This document shows, in pieces, positions 44,449-53,722 of a DNA stretch of 64,000 nt. Source of the stretch: Spirochaetota bacterium (GTDB lineage Bacteria; Spirochaetota; Spirochaetia; Sphaerochaetales; Sphaerochaetaceae). The stretch is from NCBI GenBank assembly GCA_023401595.1, contig JAEXDQ010000040.1, forward strand, positions 52,667 through 116,666. Reading direction: 5' to 3'. Positions within the stretch are counted from its first letter, which is position 1; each line of letters opens with the position of its first letter. Below the pieces are notes generated by a model, which was not told the origin of the DNA, did not search any database, and saw nothing but the letters and a program-made list of their open reading frames with translations. A program made the position numbers and the translations under genes.

Positions 44449-46167
44449 TCAGGAAAAATCCTGGTTGTGGTACAACCGTGCGTATTGTCCGCCTCGGGCC
44501 AGCAATTCTTCATGAGTCCCGGTTTCCGCCAAAGTACCTTTGTCGATGACAAAAATATGATCAGCATCCCTGACTGTCGTCAAGCGATGCGCAATGACAA
44601 TCGCCGTGCGTCCCCGTGAAAGCCTGTCGAACGCATCCTGAATCTGCGCTTCGCTCTCCGTATCCAGCGACGAGGTCGCTTCATCGAAAATCAGAATCGC
44701 CGGGTTCTTCAAGAAGACGCGGGCGATGGAAAGCCGCTGCTTCTGGCCGCCGGACAATCTCGTCCCCCGCTCGCCGACCTGAGTCTCCAGTCCGTCGGGC
44801 AGTTCCCTGACGAACTGACCGAGGTTCGCCGCGTCCAGCGCCGTCCACATTTCGGCGTCGGTCGCATCGGTTTTGCCATAGCGCAGATTCTCCCTGATGC
44901 TGGCGTCGAACAGGAACACGTTCTGCTGGACGAACCCAATCTGCCGGCGCAAGGAACTTTGGGTGACCTTCGAGATATCCTGCCCATCGACCAGAATCCT
45001 ACCCGAACCGGGTTCATAGAACCTCGGAAGCAACGAAGCGATCGTGGTCTTGCCCGCCCCCGACTCGCCGACCAAGGCCACAGTGCTTCCGCCGGGGATA
45101 TCAAGGGTGAGATTGCCCAGCACCTGTCCGCTCGCGTCATCGTAGCTGAATCGCACGCGGTCGTACTGGACTGTTCCATCGGTCACGACCAGTTCCTTGG
45201 CGTCAGGCGCGTCGATGATGTCCGGCTCAACGTCCAGTACCTCAATGAAACGCTCGAACGACGCAATTCCCTGCTGCAGCTGTTCGGTGAACTGAATCAA
45301 CCGGTCCAACGGAGGAAGCACGATACCGACATACAGGATGAAGGTCACCAGGTCATAGACCGGGATGATCCTGTAGTAGATCAGTATCGCCCCGCCCACG
45401 ACGGTGGTGAAATAATAGAAGTCGCGAAAGAAACCGAGTACGGCATGGTAGCTCGCCATAACCTTGTACTGCTCTTCCTTGCTGGTCTTGAGTATGTCGT
45501 TCACCTCGCTGAACTTGTTATTCTGGAACTGCTCCTGGGTAAAGGACTTCACTTCCCGGATTCCCTGCAGGGAGTTCTCCACGGTACTGTTCACGTCGGC
45601 GATGGTACGCCGGACCTTGCGGAACTTCTCCTTCATCTTGAGTCCAAAATGGATACCGTAGAACAGCATGAACGGCAATGGGATGATGGATACCAAGGAC
45701 AGAGGAACGCTATAGCTGAACATCACCGCATAAGCGCCTATGATCGTCAGGACGCTGATCAGCAGATCCTCCGGCCCGTGGTGGGCTATTTCAGTTATCT
45801 GGAACAGGTCGTTGGTGATACGGCTCATCATATGGCCGGTCTTGACCTTGTCAAAATACCCGAACGACAGGCTTTGCAGATGGTCGAACAGTTCGGCCCG
45901 CATGTCGTTCTCCATCTTGACGCCAAGAATATGTCCCCAGCGGATACGGATATAGTTGGAACCCATCTGGATCAGATAGATAGCGAGCATCAGGCAGAAG
46001 ACGATGAACATCGCCCGCCAGTTCCCTTCAGGAATATAGGTTTTGAGCAATTCCCGGGTCAATGCGGGGAAAACTATGGAAAGTACCGCGGACAACACCG
46101 CGGCACCCATGTCCATGAAGAACAGTCCCTTGTACGGACGATAGTATGAAATGAAACGACGCAGCAT
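44449..46167 (-). CDS. ABC exporter, fused permease-ATPase
   Basis: A 572-residue half transporter. The six-helix type IV exporter membrane domain occupies about 1-320. The ATPase (about 330-570) has Walker A GESGAGKTT, signature LSGGQKQRLS, Walker B ILIFDEATSSLD and H-loop IVIAHRLTTV. It resembles MsbA/MdlB-type lipid or drug exporters. It starts 11 bases after the DEAD-box helicase gene and is probably co-transcribed. The substrate is unknown; it likely works as a homodimer. Confidence 0.93.
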   Translation of the reverse strand: MLRRFISYYRPYKGLFFMDMGAAVLSAVLSIVFPALTRELLKTYIPEGNWRAMFIVFCLMLAIYLIQMGSNYIRIRWGHILGVKMENDMRAELFDHLQSLSFGYFDKVKTGHMMSRITNDLFQITEIAHHGPEDLLISVLTIIGAYAVMFSYSVPLSLVSIIPLPFMLFYGIHFGLKMKEKFRKVRRTIADVNSTVENSLQGIREVKSFTQEQFQNNKFSEVNDILKTSKEEQYKVMASYHAVLGFFRDFYYFTTVVGGAILIYYRIIPVYDLVTFILYVGIVLPPLDRLIQFTEQLQQGIASFERFIEVLDVEPDIIDAPDAKELVVTDGTVQYDRVRFSYDDASGQVLGNLTLDIPGGSTVALVGESGAGKTTIASLLPRFYEPGSGRILVDGQDISKVTQSSLRRQIGFVQQNVFLFDASIRENLRYGKTDATDAEMWTALDAANLGQFVRELPDGLETQVGERGTRLSGGQKQRLSIARVFLKNPAILIFDEATSSLDTESEAQIQDAFDRLSRGRTAIVIAHRLTTVRDADHIFVIDKGTLAETGTHEELLARGGQYARLYHNQDFS

Positions 46168-46178
46168 CGTACCTCTTC

Positions 46179-48323
46179 CTATTGCCCCTGCTTCTTCTTT
46201 CCCAAACCGAACAGCCGGGCAAAGAAACCCGGTTTCTTCGCAGACGCCGCGGGATTTTCCTGAACGGGTTTCATCTGCGGAGCTTTTGCCTGCGAGGCTT
46301 TCGGACCAGCTTGGGCGGCCACCTGACCGTCCTTCCTGTTCCGGCTCCGTCCTTCGTCCGCAGCTCCGGGCTTCCGACCGTCAGTCCGCTGAGGCTTTGC
46401 CCCAGGACGTTTCGCCGCGCCATCCTTGGAGTAGCCGGCTTTGGCGTCGCCGGGCTTCGTACCGGTTCTCGTGCCAGACTTCGCCGACGATTTCCCGGCG
46501 TTCTTCCTGTCCTGAGTCCCGGTTTGGCCGACGGAAGCTCCATCAGAGAGGTCCTGACCGTACTGTTTCTTGTAGTACGCCATTCGTTCTTCCAAATCCA
46601 TCTTCTGGATTTCAGCGTAGCTCTTGGCGCCTTTCACCCTGCGCGAAGGTCTCCGGTCCCCAGTCTCGGGTCGCTGGCCGGTCTTCGCCGCTCCGTCCAT
46701 GTCAGGAGCCGGTTTCGGTCTTCTGGTACGGGAAGGCCCGTTGCCGGAATCGCGACCCGTCGAACGGGAACCGCCGCGGCCACCCTGACCGGAACGACTT
46801 CCGCTTCGCTGTCCGCCGGAAGGCCGTCGTCCGCCACGGGAAGCAAAGCCGTGGTCTCCGCCATGCCCGGCATATTCCTCTTCACTGACCAGATCGCGGA
46901 AACGCATTCCCTCGCTCTTGTCCTGAACCACTGGAAGCTCTCCCTCGGCAGGCCAGATCACGGGTATCTTCATCTGGATATATGTCTCGATCGGTTCCAG
47001 TCCATAGATATACTCTTCGCAGGCCAGCGTAATCGCCTTGCCGCTCTGTCCAGCGCGGGCGGTTCGTCCGATACGATGGACGTAGCTCTCAAAATCCTCG
47101 GGAATATCGTAGTTGACCACCAGCTGCAGGCCATCGATCTGAAGCCCGCGCGCCGCGACATCGGTGGCGACCAGGTACTTGATCTCGCCGTCCTTCATTC
47201 GCTCGATCGTCTTCAGCCGCTTGCTCTGGGGCATGTCGCCCATCAGATACTCGGTCTTGAAACCGTTCAGCGTCAGCCGCTTGCAAAGCTCCACGGCCTT
47301 GGCCTTCGTATTGGTGAAAATCAGGGCGTTCTCGGGCTGTTCACGGTTCATTAGTTGCAGGAACAGATGGAACTTGTCATCCTTCGAAACATGGTACAGC
47401 TCCTGCTCGATCTGCTTGACGGTGATCTCCTCCGGCTGGACTTCGATTTCATCGGGTTCGTTCATGTAGCTCCATGCAAGATTACGGACGCGGGTACCCA
47501 GCGTAGCGCTGAACAGCATGGTCTGGCGCTCCTTGCAGGGACGCATATAGCTGAACATCTTCTGTACGTCGGGATAAAACCCCATGTCGAACAGACGATC
47601 CGCTTCGTCGATGACGAAGGTATCGAACATCCGGTAGTCCAGCTTGTGCATCTTCTGGTAGTCCAGCAGGCGTCCGGGAGTGCCGACATACAGGTCGCAC
47701 CCCTCTTCGATCAGCTTGTCCTGCTTGCCGTATCCGACGCCGCCGTAGAAGCAACCGACACGGAAACCCGGAATCCCGCTGGCGAGCAGCATCGCGTCTT
47801 CCTCGATCTGAACGGCTAGTTCGCGGGTCGGAGAAACGATCAAGGCCACGGGAAGGCTCTTCTGGGAGGGCTTTCCGCCCTTGGCGGGCCTACCGGGTTC
47901 GGCGGCGGAGACAGCCGCATCCACGACGGTTTCGGCGACCGGGGAAGATACCGAATCACTGGCCCCGATGGGATCAGCCGAATCAGCCGAATCAGCCGAA
48001 TCAGCCGAATCAGCGGGTTCGGCGGGAGCTGGGTCTACGGTCTGCTGTCCGGCGGCAGCGGTGTCCACAGGCTGTCCGGCAGCCTCAGGAGTCCCGACGT
48101 TTTCACCGCCGTTTCGCAATTCCATCGCCTTGGCGTATTTCTCAAGGATAGAGACAAGGAACACCGCGGTCTTTCCGCTCCCGGTCTTGGACTGGACCAT
48201 CACGTCCTTTCCCTGCAACGCAACAGGAAGCACTCGTTCCTGAACAGGCATGCAATCGGAGAATCCCGCGGCTTCAATGCCTTTCAGAACATCTTGATGA
48301 AGGGTCAAATCAGAAAATTTCAT
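46179..48323 (-). CDS. DEAD-box RNA helicase with large internal insertion and basic tail
   Basis: A 714-residue RNA helicase. It has the Q-motif region FSDCMPVQ, motif I SKTGSGKT (45-52), Ia SPTRELA (164-170), II DEAD, III SAT in LFSATL, V ATDVAARGLQ and VI HRIGRTARAG. A low-complexity Ala/Asp/Ser/Pro-rich insertion of about 85 residues (about 70-156) lies between motifs I and Ia, including SADSADSADSAD encoded by a 9-bp tandem repeat. A C-terminal extension of about 250 residues is rich in Arg, Gly, Lys and Ser, suited to RNA binding. It is likely involved in ribosome assembly or RNA decay. The ABC exporter gene follows. Confidence 0.92.
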   Translation of the reverse strand: MKFSDLTLHQDVLKGIEAAGFSDCMPVQERVLPVALQGKDVMVQSKTGSGKTAVFLVSILEKYAKAMELRNGGENVGTPEAAGQPVDTAAAGQQTVDPAPAEPADSADSADSADSADPIGASDSVSSPVAETVVDAAVSAAEPGRPAKGGKPSQKSLPVALIVSPTRELAVQIEEDAMLLASGIPGFRVGCFYGGVGYGKQDKLIEEGCDLYVGTPGRLLDYQKMHKLDYRMFDTFVIDEADRLFDMGFYPDVQKMFSYMRPCKERQTMLFSATLGTRVRNLAWSYMNEPDEIEVQPEEITVKQIEQELYHVSKDDKFHLFLQLMNREQPENALIFTNTKAKAVELCKRLTLNGFKTEYLMGDMPQSKRLKTIERMKDGEIKYLVATDVAARGLQIDGLQLVVNYDIPEDFESYVHRIGRTARAGQSGKAITLACEEYIYGLEPIETYIQMKIPVIWPAEGELPVVQDKSEGMRFRDLVSEEEYAGHGGDHGFASRGGRRPSGGQRSGSRSGQGGRGGSRSTGRDSGNGPSRTRRPKPAPDMDGAAKTGQRPETGDRRPSRRVKGAKSYAEIQKMDLEERMAYYKKQYGQDLSDGASVGQTGTQDRKNAGKSSAKSGTRTGTKPGDAKAGYSKDGAAKRPGAKPQRTDGRKPGAADEGRSRNRKDGQVAAQAGPKASQAKAPQMKPVQENPAASAKKPGFFARLFGLGKKKQGQ
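47971..48015. repeat. Five 9-bp tandem repeats inside the helicase gene
   Basis: Units of gaatcagcc (first and last with one change) encode Ser-Ala-Asp repeats in frame on the minus strand. Such in-frame repeats can change number by slippage without breaking the gene. Confidence 0.85.
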
Positions 48324-48537
48324 GTGTTTTTATATATCGCCTTTGTAAGTAGTTGATTTTCCAAATAAACCGCCATGAGAGGAATGTTTCACAACGGTGG
48401 AAAGCCGTAATGTACGGCTATGACGAATGATAGAATAAATCGATGGTTATGTCCACCTATAATGGAAACCACGGCAAAGACAAAGTGTCGGAATATACTG
48501 CAAGGAACCGGCGGACGTCTGACGATTGAAAAAACGA

Positions 48538-49359
48538 TCAGTCGTCCAATTCCCATCGACGGACCTGACGGCAGATCGCGTTGGTTCGTACGTACGGGCC
48601 ATCCAGCGCGCGAGAATCTACACGCCGTACCGGCATCGCCCCCATGCTGGTCGAACTGATGAACATTTCATCATACATATCCGAGGTCAGGTCCCGCGCC
48701 AACGGAGGTTCGAACACGACCTCGATCCCCTGCGACGCCGCGGCCTTCAATATGCGGTCACGGGTGATTCCCTCCAACACCAGGGCGTCAGGAGCGGTAT
48801 AGAGTCTGCCGTCGTGGAACGCAAAGAAATTGCTCCTGGTCCCCTCAAGTACCCTTCCGTGCCGGTCCACCAACAACGCTTCAAACGCCCCCTGTTCGTT
48901 GGCCGCGTGCAGGGCGAGGTAGTTCAGCAACAGATTGCTGGTCTTGCATGATGGCAGGAACCGTTCCCCTTCATATGTGATTACCTCAATTCCTTGGCTG
49001 TAATAGCTGTCGGGATAGGTCAATAACGGCGCCGCGGTGATAAAGCATAACGACGGCTGCCCGCCGACCAACAGAATACGGACGGTCGCTTCCACGATTC
49101 CGTCAGTCTTGATCAGCCGGTGTACCCAATCGATGAAATCATCATCAGAAACGGAATGGACGAGCCCTATGCCCTTGCAGGAATTATTCAGCCGCCGGAT
49201 GTGGTCTTCCAGATGCACCGCATGGCCTCTGACGACGCGAAGCGCTTCATAGACGCTGAATCCATACTGGATTTCCTTCCTTGTCACTGGAACGACAGCT
49301 TCAGAAGCCAAAATAATCTTGCCGTTGCACACGGCGTGAATTCCAACAGTCTCCACCAT
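48538..49359 (-). CDS. Class IV PLP-dependent aminotransferase
   Basis: A 273-residue fold-type IV enzyme (branched-chain aminotransferase, D-amino acid transaminase or aminodeoxychorismate lyase group). YGFSVYEALRVVRG at the start, the likely PLP lysine Lys139 in FLPSCKTSNLLLNYLA, and EGTRSNFFAF are family hallmarks. Substrate specificity is not clear. The start at 49359 is set by GGAGG at normal spacing; the open frame continues 20 codons upstream without support. No pathway partners are adjacent. The 323-base gap to ftsK holds only the ftsK terminator. Confidence 0.88.
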   Translation of the reverse strand: MVETVGIHAVCNGKIILASEAVVPVTRKEIQYGFSVYEALRVVRGHAVHLEDHIRRLNNSCKGIGLVHSVSDDDFIDWVHRLIKTDGIVEATVRILLVGGQPSLCFITAAPLLTYPDSYYSQGIEVITYEGERFLPSCKTSNLLLNYLALHAANEQGAFEALLVDRHGRVLEGTRSNFFAFHDGRLYTAPDALVLEGITRDRILKAAASQGIEVVFEPPLARDLTSDMYDEMFISSTSMGAMPVRRVDSRALDGPYVRTNAICRQVRRWELDD

Positions 49360-49618
49360 TTCATCCTCCGACACCCCAAGGCGATGGCCTATGCGACAAT
49401 CCGTCTCAGTCAAATTCAATCTACGGTACTATAGCACCAAAACCCAAGCACCGCCATGCCCCATGGATAGGCAACCGACGATGGATACCAGGTGTGGCCG
49501 TCGAAAGCCACGTCTAACCATCGGAAGCCACATACACGAATACGTGCCGGCCAGCAGAAAGGATGTCCGACAGACGAACCATAGCCAGCGGACTCCTCGT
49601 ATAGGAATGGGTTACCCA

Positions 49619-49663
49619 CAAAAAACCTGCCCGGGGAACCGCCTTCGCAGGGCCCAGGACAGG
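49619..49663 (-). terminator. Terminator of ftsK
   Basis: On the minus strand CCTGTCCTGG pairs with CCCGGGCAGG (one G-U pair, one mismatch), followed by TTTTTTG, about 20 bases after the ftsK stop. Confidence 0.65.
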
Positions 49664-49682
49664 ATTCAAGTTACCGGTCGGC

Positions 49683-52600
49683 TCAGTCGGGGAACTTCAA
49701 TAACTCACGTGGCTTACTGCCGTTGGGGGGGCCGACATACCCCAGCTCCTCCATCTGCTCGACCAGACGGGCGGCGCGGTTGTAGCCGATCTTCAAGCGC
49801 CGTTGCAGGTACGACGCCGACGCGCCGTTGCGTTCCACGACGATCCTCAGCGCCTTGTCCATGAGCGCGTCGTCACCGTCGCCGAAATCATCGTCGCCGT
49901 CATCACCGGTATCAGCAGGTTCGTCATCCTCGAAGAACGCCTCATCGATATAGTCCGGTTCACCTTGGGAACATGCGAATTCAACGACCTTCTCAACCTC
50001 CTCGTCGGAGAGGAACGCACCCTGAATACGGGATGGAGACGGGTCTGCGTTGCTGGAATAGAGCATGTCGCCCTTACCCAACAGCTTCTCAGCGCCGATT
50101 TCATCAATGATGATGCGGCTGTCCATCGCACTGGTCACGGCGAACGCGATACGCGAGGGGATGTTGCTCTTGATCAATCCGGTGATGACGTTCACCGAGG
50201 GCCGCTGGGTGGCGAGTACCAGATGGATGCCGATTGCGCGGGACATGGCCGCAAGACGTGCCAGCTGAGTCTCCAGCTCCTTTCCTACCGTGGCCATCAG
50301 GTCGGCGAACTCGTCGATGATCACCGCTATGTACGGCAGCTTCTCACGGGCCAGCCGGGCCTCGACGATCTTCTTGTTGTACGCCTTGATATTCCTGACG
50401 TTCAACCCCTGCAACAGCTTGTAACGGCGGTCCATTTCATAGATGCAGAACTCCAACGCCTTGATGGTCTTCTTCGCCTCGGTGATGACCGGCGTCAGCA
50501 GATGCGGGATTCCGTTGTAGATTTTCAGCTCGACGATTTTCGGATCGACCATGATCAGCCGAACTTCCTTCGGGGACTTGCGGTACAGGATGGAACAGAT
50601 CAACGAGTTGACGCAGACCGACTTACCGCTTCCGGTGGAACCTGCGATAAGCAGGTGCGGCGTGCTGGCCAGATCGGTAACGATTGGTTCGCCGGTGATC
50701 GTCCGTCCAAGCACCATCGGGATAGCGAATTCCTTGGCGTCCATGGACGGAATCATCTCCTTGAAACCGATGATCTGCCGTTTCTTGTTCGGAACCTCGA
50801 TACCTACGGCCTGCTTGCCGGGAATGGGCGCGACGATACGGACCCGTTGGGCGGCCAACGAAAGGGCGATATTGTCGGCGAGGTTCACGATTGTGTTGAC
50901 CCTGACCCCGGGAGCCGGAGAAACCTCGAACATAGTGACGGTCGGCCCCTTGACGATATTCATCAATGTCGCCTGGATCTTGAACTGACGCAACGTCTCG
51001 ATCAACAACTCCCCATTCTTGATCGTCGCTTCGTCGATATCGTTACTATGATCAGGATAGGTCACCAGTATATCCGCAGGGGGAAACTGGTAGACCAGCC
51101 GTTTGCGGTTCAGCAGCGCCGACTTGCCGGCGTTGGACGAAGCAAGGCCTCCGACACCGGACAGAACATCCATGTCATCCTCAGGATTCTTCGGTTCTGG
51201 AGCCGGAGGGGGGACAGGAGCGTCTTCGCTTGCCCCGCCGTTGATTGGGCGGGCTGTACTATGCGGCGCGAAAGAGCTGACCCCCTGTTTCGGAGCCGCC
51301 GGAAAAGTTTGCGCGGCAGGCGTCGAATGAACGGTCGAAACGGCGGGAGCGGCCGGAACCGTCCGATTCTGGGCAGGAGCGGCGGCAGGCTGCGAAGCAA
51401 GACGGTCTCGGAGCGCCTGCAGCTCGGGGGACATCGCCGGAACAACAGGAATATCGTTGTCCACCACGGCATCCCCTCTCTGTGAATCATCGCCCCCCTG
51501 AGGACCTTCGGATGAAACCGGAGGCACGGCGAGCGGCTCCACGGAGCTCTGTTCGTTTTTTTTCTTAAGGGAAGGAATCCCGAACAATTTGTGCCGGAGT
51601 TTTTCCGGTTCGGGATCGGATGTCCGGGAAACCACAGGGGCGGTATCTCCCGCACCTACGGCGGTGTCTCTCACACCTACGGCAGTCTCCCCAGAACGGC
51701 CGGACATATCGGTCGAAACAGGAGACTGGTTCGGCGGAGCTTCTCGCCGAGCCCGTTCCTGGGCCTCTGCCAAGGAAGAATGTATTTTGGACCGGGAACG
51801 TCCGGTACCGGAAGAAGACACGGGGCCTCCCTGAGCCTGTGCGACGGCGGCGGCAAGCTGTCCAGCCTTGAACAGCTTGCTCGATGCTACCGGCTGAGAT
51901 TCCGCATTGGTCTGTCCCGCCGCGGACAAGGCCGCCTGGAGGAAACCGGACATCGGGGCCTCGTCCTCAGACGCCGGAGCTTCTTCAGGCTCTCCCCCCA
52001 TTAAAGACGCCGCCTTCTCGGAGCCAACGATGGAAGCCGTATCGGGAAGGTTCGGCTCCATATCTTTTTTTCTGGAAATCCGCTTGAGCTTCGGACCATC
52101 GACGATCTCAGGGAATACCAACGGAGCATCGGGGTCGAACGGTTTGACAGGATGCACCACCCCGTTATCGACCTGATTACCGTCCGTATCAAGCTCGAAC
52201 GTGACCAAAGTCTCTTCAGAAGTCTCCTTCGCCAATGAAGCGTCGGAACCCGTATCGGCCTTTCGACCCTTTCGTTTTCTCTCCTTCTTCGGTTTCAGCG
52301 GTTCCGCACATTCAACGGAGGGCTGCCCCTCGGAGAGGGAGAGGCTATAATCATCGGCCAACGTAGACAATCTGGCGTCCTGCTCTTCCTTCCGTTTCCG
52401 TGAAGCGGCAGTGAGGACGTGCTTCTTCCTCCATCTGACGTTCAACGCAGAAGAAAGCATCAGCAGCAGGATTCCGACCAACGTCTCCAATAGAAACGCC
52501 AGCAGCAACAGCCCTGAGCCGCCGCGAACGGACCTGGCGTACAACGCATCAAGAATCCAAGCCGGTTCTGGCGACTGCTGGAGCATCATCGCAAACAGAT

Positions 52601-52898
52601 AGACGGTATAGAACATCACCCCGGAAGCGGGGAGCATCCACCAGAAAAAAGGACGCTTACGACAGACCAACGACAATACGGCCCAAGCGTAGAACAGGAC
52701 GACTATCGGTATCAGACCGCCGATATGGCCGGATACAGCGAATCCTATATGTTTCTGAACAAACGATACGACATTGGCGGAAATACTCCCGAACACCCCG
52801 GGAAGCCGATCGACCGGAAGACCGATGCACAAACCGACGACAGTCCCAATCAGAAAAAATACAATAGCTATGATGATGGGAAACATCCCTTTTTTCAC
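49683..52898 (-). CDS. ftsK: DNA translocase FtsK/SpoIIIE
   Basis: A 1071-residue DNA motor that moves chromosome ends through the division septum. Four N-terminal membrane helices (about 1-155) precede a long Ser/Pro/Ala/Glu-rich linker (about 160-590). The RecA-type motor has Walker A AGSTGSGKS and Walker B IIDEFADLM. The C-terminal winged-helix gamma domain (YLQRRLKIGYNRAARLVEQM) reads polar DNA sequences. GTG at 52896-52898 is chosen because GGAGGA lies seven bases upstream; ATGs at 52904 and 52913 lie within or before that site. It is downstream of the rsmG-mnmG-mnmE group on the same strand. Confidence 0.93.
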   Translation of the reverse strand: MKKGMFPIIIAIVFFLIGTVVGLCIGLPVDRLPGVFGSISANVVSFVQKHIGFAVSGHIGGLIPIVVLFYAWAVLSLVCRKRPFFWWMLPASGVMFYTVYLFAMMLQQSPEPAWILDALYARSVRGGSGLLLLAFLLETLVGILLLMLSSALNVRWRKKHVLTAASRKRKEEQDARLSTLADDYSLSLSEGQPSVECAEPLKPKKERKRKGRKADTGSDASLAKETSEETLVTFELDTDGNQVDNGVVHPVKPFDPDAPLVFPEIVDGPKLKRISRKKDMEPNLPDTASIVGSEKAASLMGGEPEEAPASEDEAPMSGFLQAALSAAGQTNAESQPVASSKLFKAGQLAAAVAQAQGGPVSSSGTGRSRSKIHSSLAEAQERARREAPPNQSPVSTDMSGRSGETAVGVRDTAVGAGDTAPVVSRTSDPEPEKLRHKLFGIPSLKKKNEQSSVEPLAVPPVSSEGPQGGDDSQRGDAVVDNDIPVVPAMSPELQALRDRLASQPAAAPAQNRTVPAAPAVSTVHSTPAAQTFPAAPKQGVSSFAPHSTARPINGGASEDAPVPPPAPEPKNPEDDMDVLSGVGGLASSNAGKSALLNRKRLVYQFPPADILVTYPDHSNDIDEATIKNGELLIETLRQFKIQATLMNIVKGPTVTMFEVSPAPGVRVNTIVNLADNIALSLAAQRVRIVAPIPGKQAVGIEVPNKKRQIIGFKEMIPSMDAKEFAIPMVLGRTITGEPIVTDLASTPHLLIAGSTGSGKSVCVNSLICSILYRKSPKEVRLIMVDPKIVELKIYNGIPHLLTPVITEAKKTIKALEFCIYEMDRRYKLLQGLNVRNIKAYNKKIVEARLAREKLPYIAVIIDEFADLMATVGKELETQLARLAAMSRAIGIHLVLATQRPSVNVITGLIKSNIPSRIAFAVTSAMDSRIIIDEIGAEKLLGKGDMLYSSNADPSPSRIQGAFLSDEEVEKVVEFACSQGEPDYIDEAFFEDDEPADTGDDGDDDFGDGDDALMDKALRIVVERNGASASYLQRRLKIGYNRAARLVEQMEELGYVGPPNGSKPRELLKFPD

Positions 52899-53032
52899 GT
52901 ACATATCCTCCATCAGGCATCAGACCGGCCTGTAGACGTCCCTATCGCACGATACACCGCGCGTCCTCGCAATTATAGCATCTACATGGAGAAGATTCCA
53001 TGGCGGCGTATAGCCGGGAACGTCGGCTACCC

Positions 53033-53722
53033 TTATGCCTTTTCCAACAGGCACAGCATCCGGCGGGCGTCAAGAAACGGTACCTCGACGGGTACTAGCT
53101 TCGAAATCCAGCCGGATACGCTTCCTCCGGCACCTCGCCGGACGAGCGCCTCGACCGCATCCAACTCCCGCTGGACATTCTCTTCACGGCTTTTATATGC
53201 GCAGACCACCCCCGATTCCGCAAGGATCGATCCGATATCTTTCATGATATCCTGTAAAGGATGGAACGCCCGAAAGGTTACAATGTCGTATTTTTTTTTC
53301 ACCTCGGACACATCCGCCTGAAGAACATCGACCCGCTGTGCGAGCCGGGAGACAGCCAACGCATTACGTAGGAAACCGACCCTCCGACCCATACGTTCCA
53401 CCAGCGTGAACGGCATGTCCGCAAAAGCAATCGCAAGTGGAATTCCAGGCAATCCGGCGCCGGATCCGACATCGCAGAACCTACAGGCCTCCCACCCCTT
53501 CTCCCTTATCAGGGCCTGCAATACCGGCACGGCGGAAAGGCTGTCCAATAGATGCTTGACCACCAGGTCCTCCCCTTCCGCGCCTACCAACCGGTATGTC
53601 GGGTTCCATAACTCTATTTCATCAAGATATGCGAACAATTGATGGAACTGGCCCTCATCGAAGGCAATGCCAAGAGACGCGACGCCCTCCCGGCACATCT
53701 GCCGCAGCTTGTCATTCGGCAT
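53033..53722 (-). CDS. rsmG: 16S rRNA (guanine-527-N7)-methyltransferase
   Basis: A 229-residue SAM-dependent methyltransferase (GidB). It has DVGSGAGLPGIPLAIAFADM (SAM-binding motif), LVERMGRRVGFLRNAL and VTFRAFHPL, all typical of RsmG. It modifies G527 in the 530 loop of 16S rRNA. The start at 53722 follows GGAGG and overlaps the mnmG stop by 11 bases, so the longer open frame is not used. Gene order mnmE-mnmG-rsmG is widely conserved. Confidence 0.95.
   Translation of the reverse strand: MPNDKLRQMCREGVASLGIAFDEGQFHQLFAYLDEIELWNPTYRLVGAEGEDLVVKHLLDSLSAVPVLQALIREKGWEACRFCDVGSGAGLPGIPLAIAFADMPFTLVERMGRRVGFLRNALAVSRLAQRVDVLQADVSEVKKKYDIVTFRAFHPLQDIMKDIGSILAESGVVCAYKSREENVQRELDAVEALVRRGAGGSVSGWISKLVPVEVPFLDARRMLCLLEKA

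Noticed and set aside
44959..46149. 396-codon open frame antisense to the ABC exporter
   Set aside because: The opposite strand encodes a complete, motif-bearing exporter; the frame is a by-product of codon bias.
49803..51485. 560-codon open frame antisense to ftsK
   Set aside because: It mirrors FtsK codons in a GC-rich gene and shows no motif; FtsK is certain from Walker motifs and the gamma domain.
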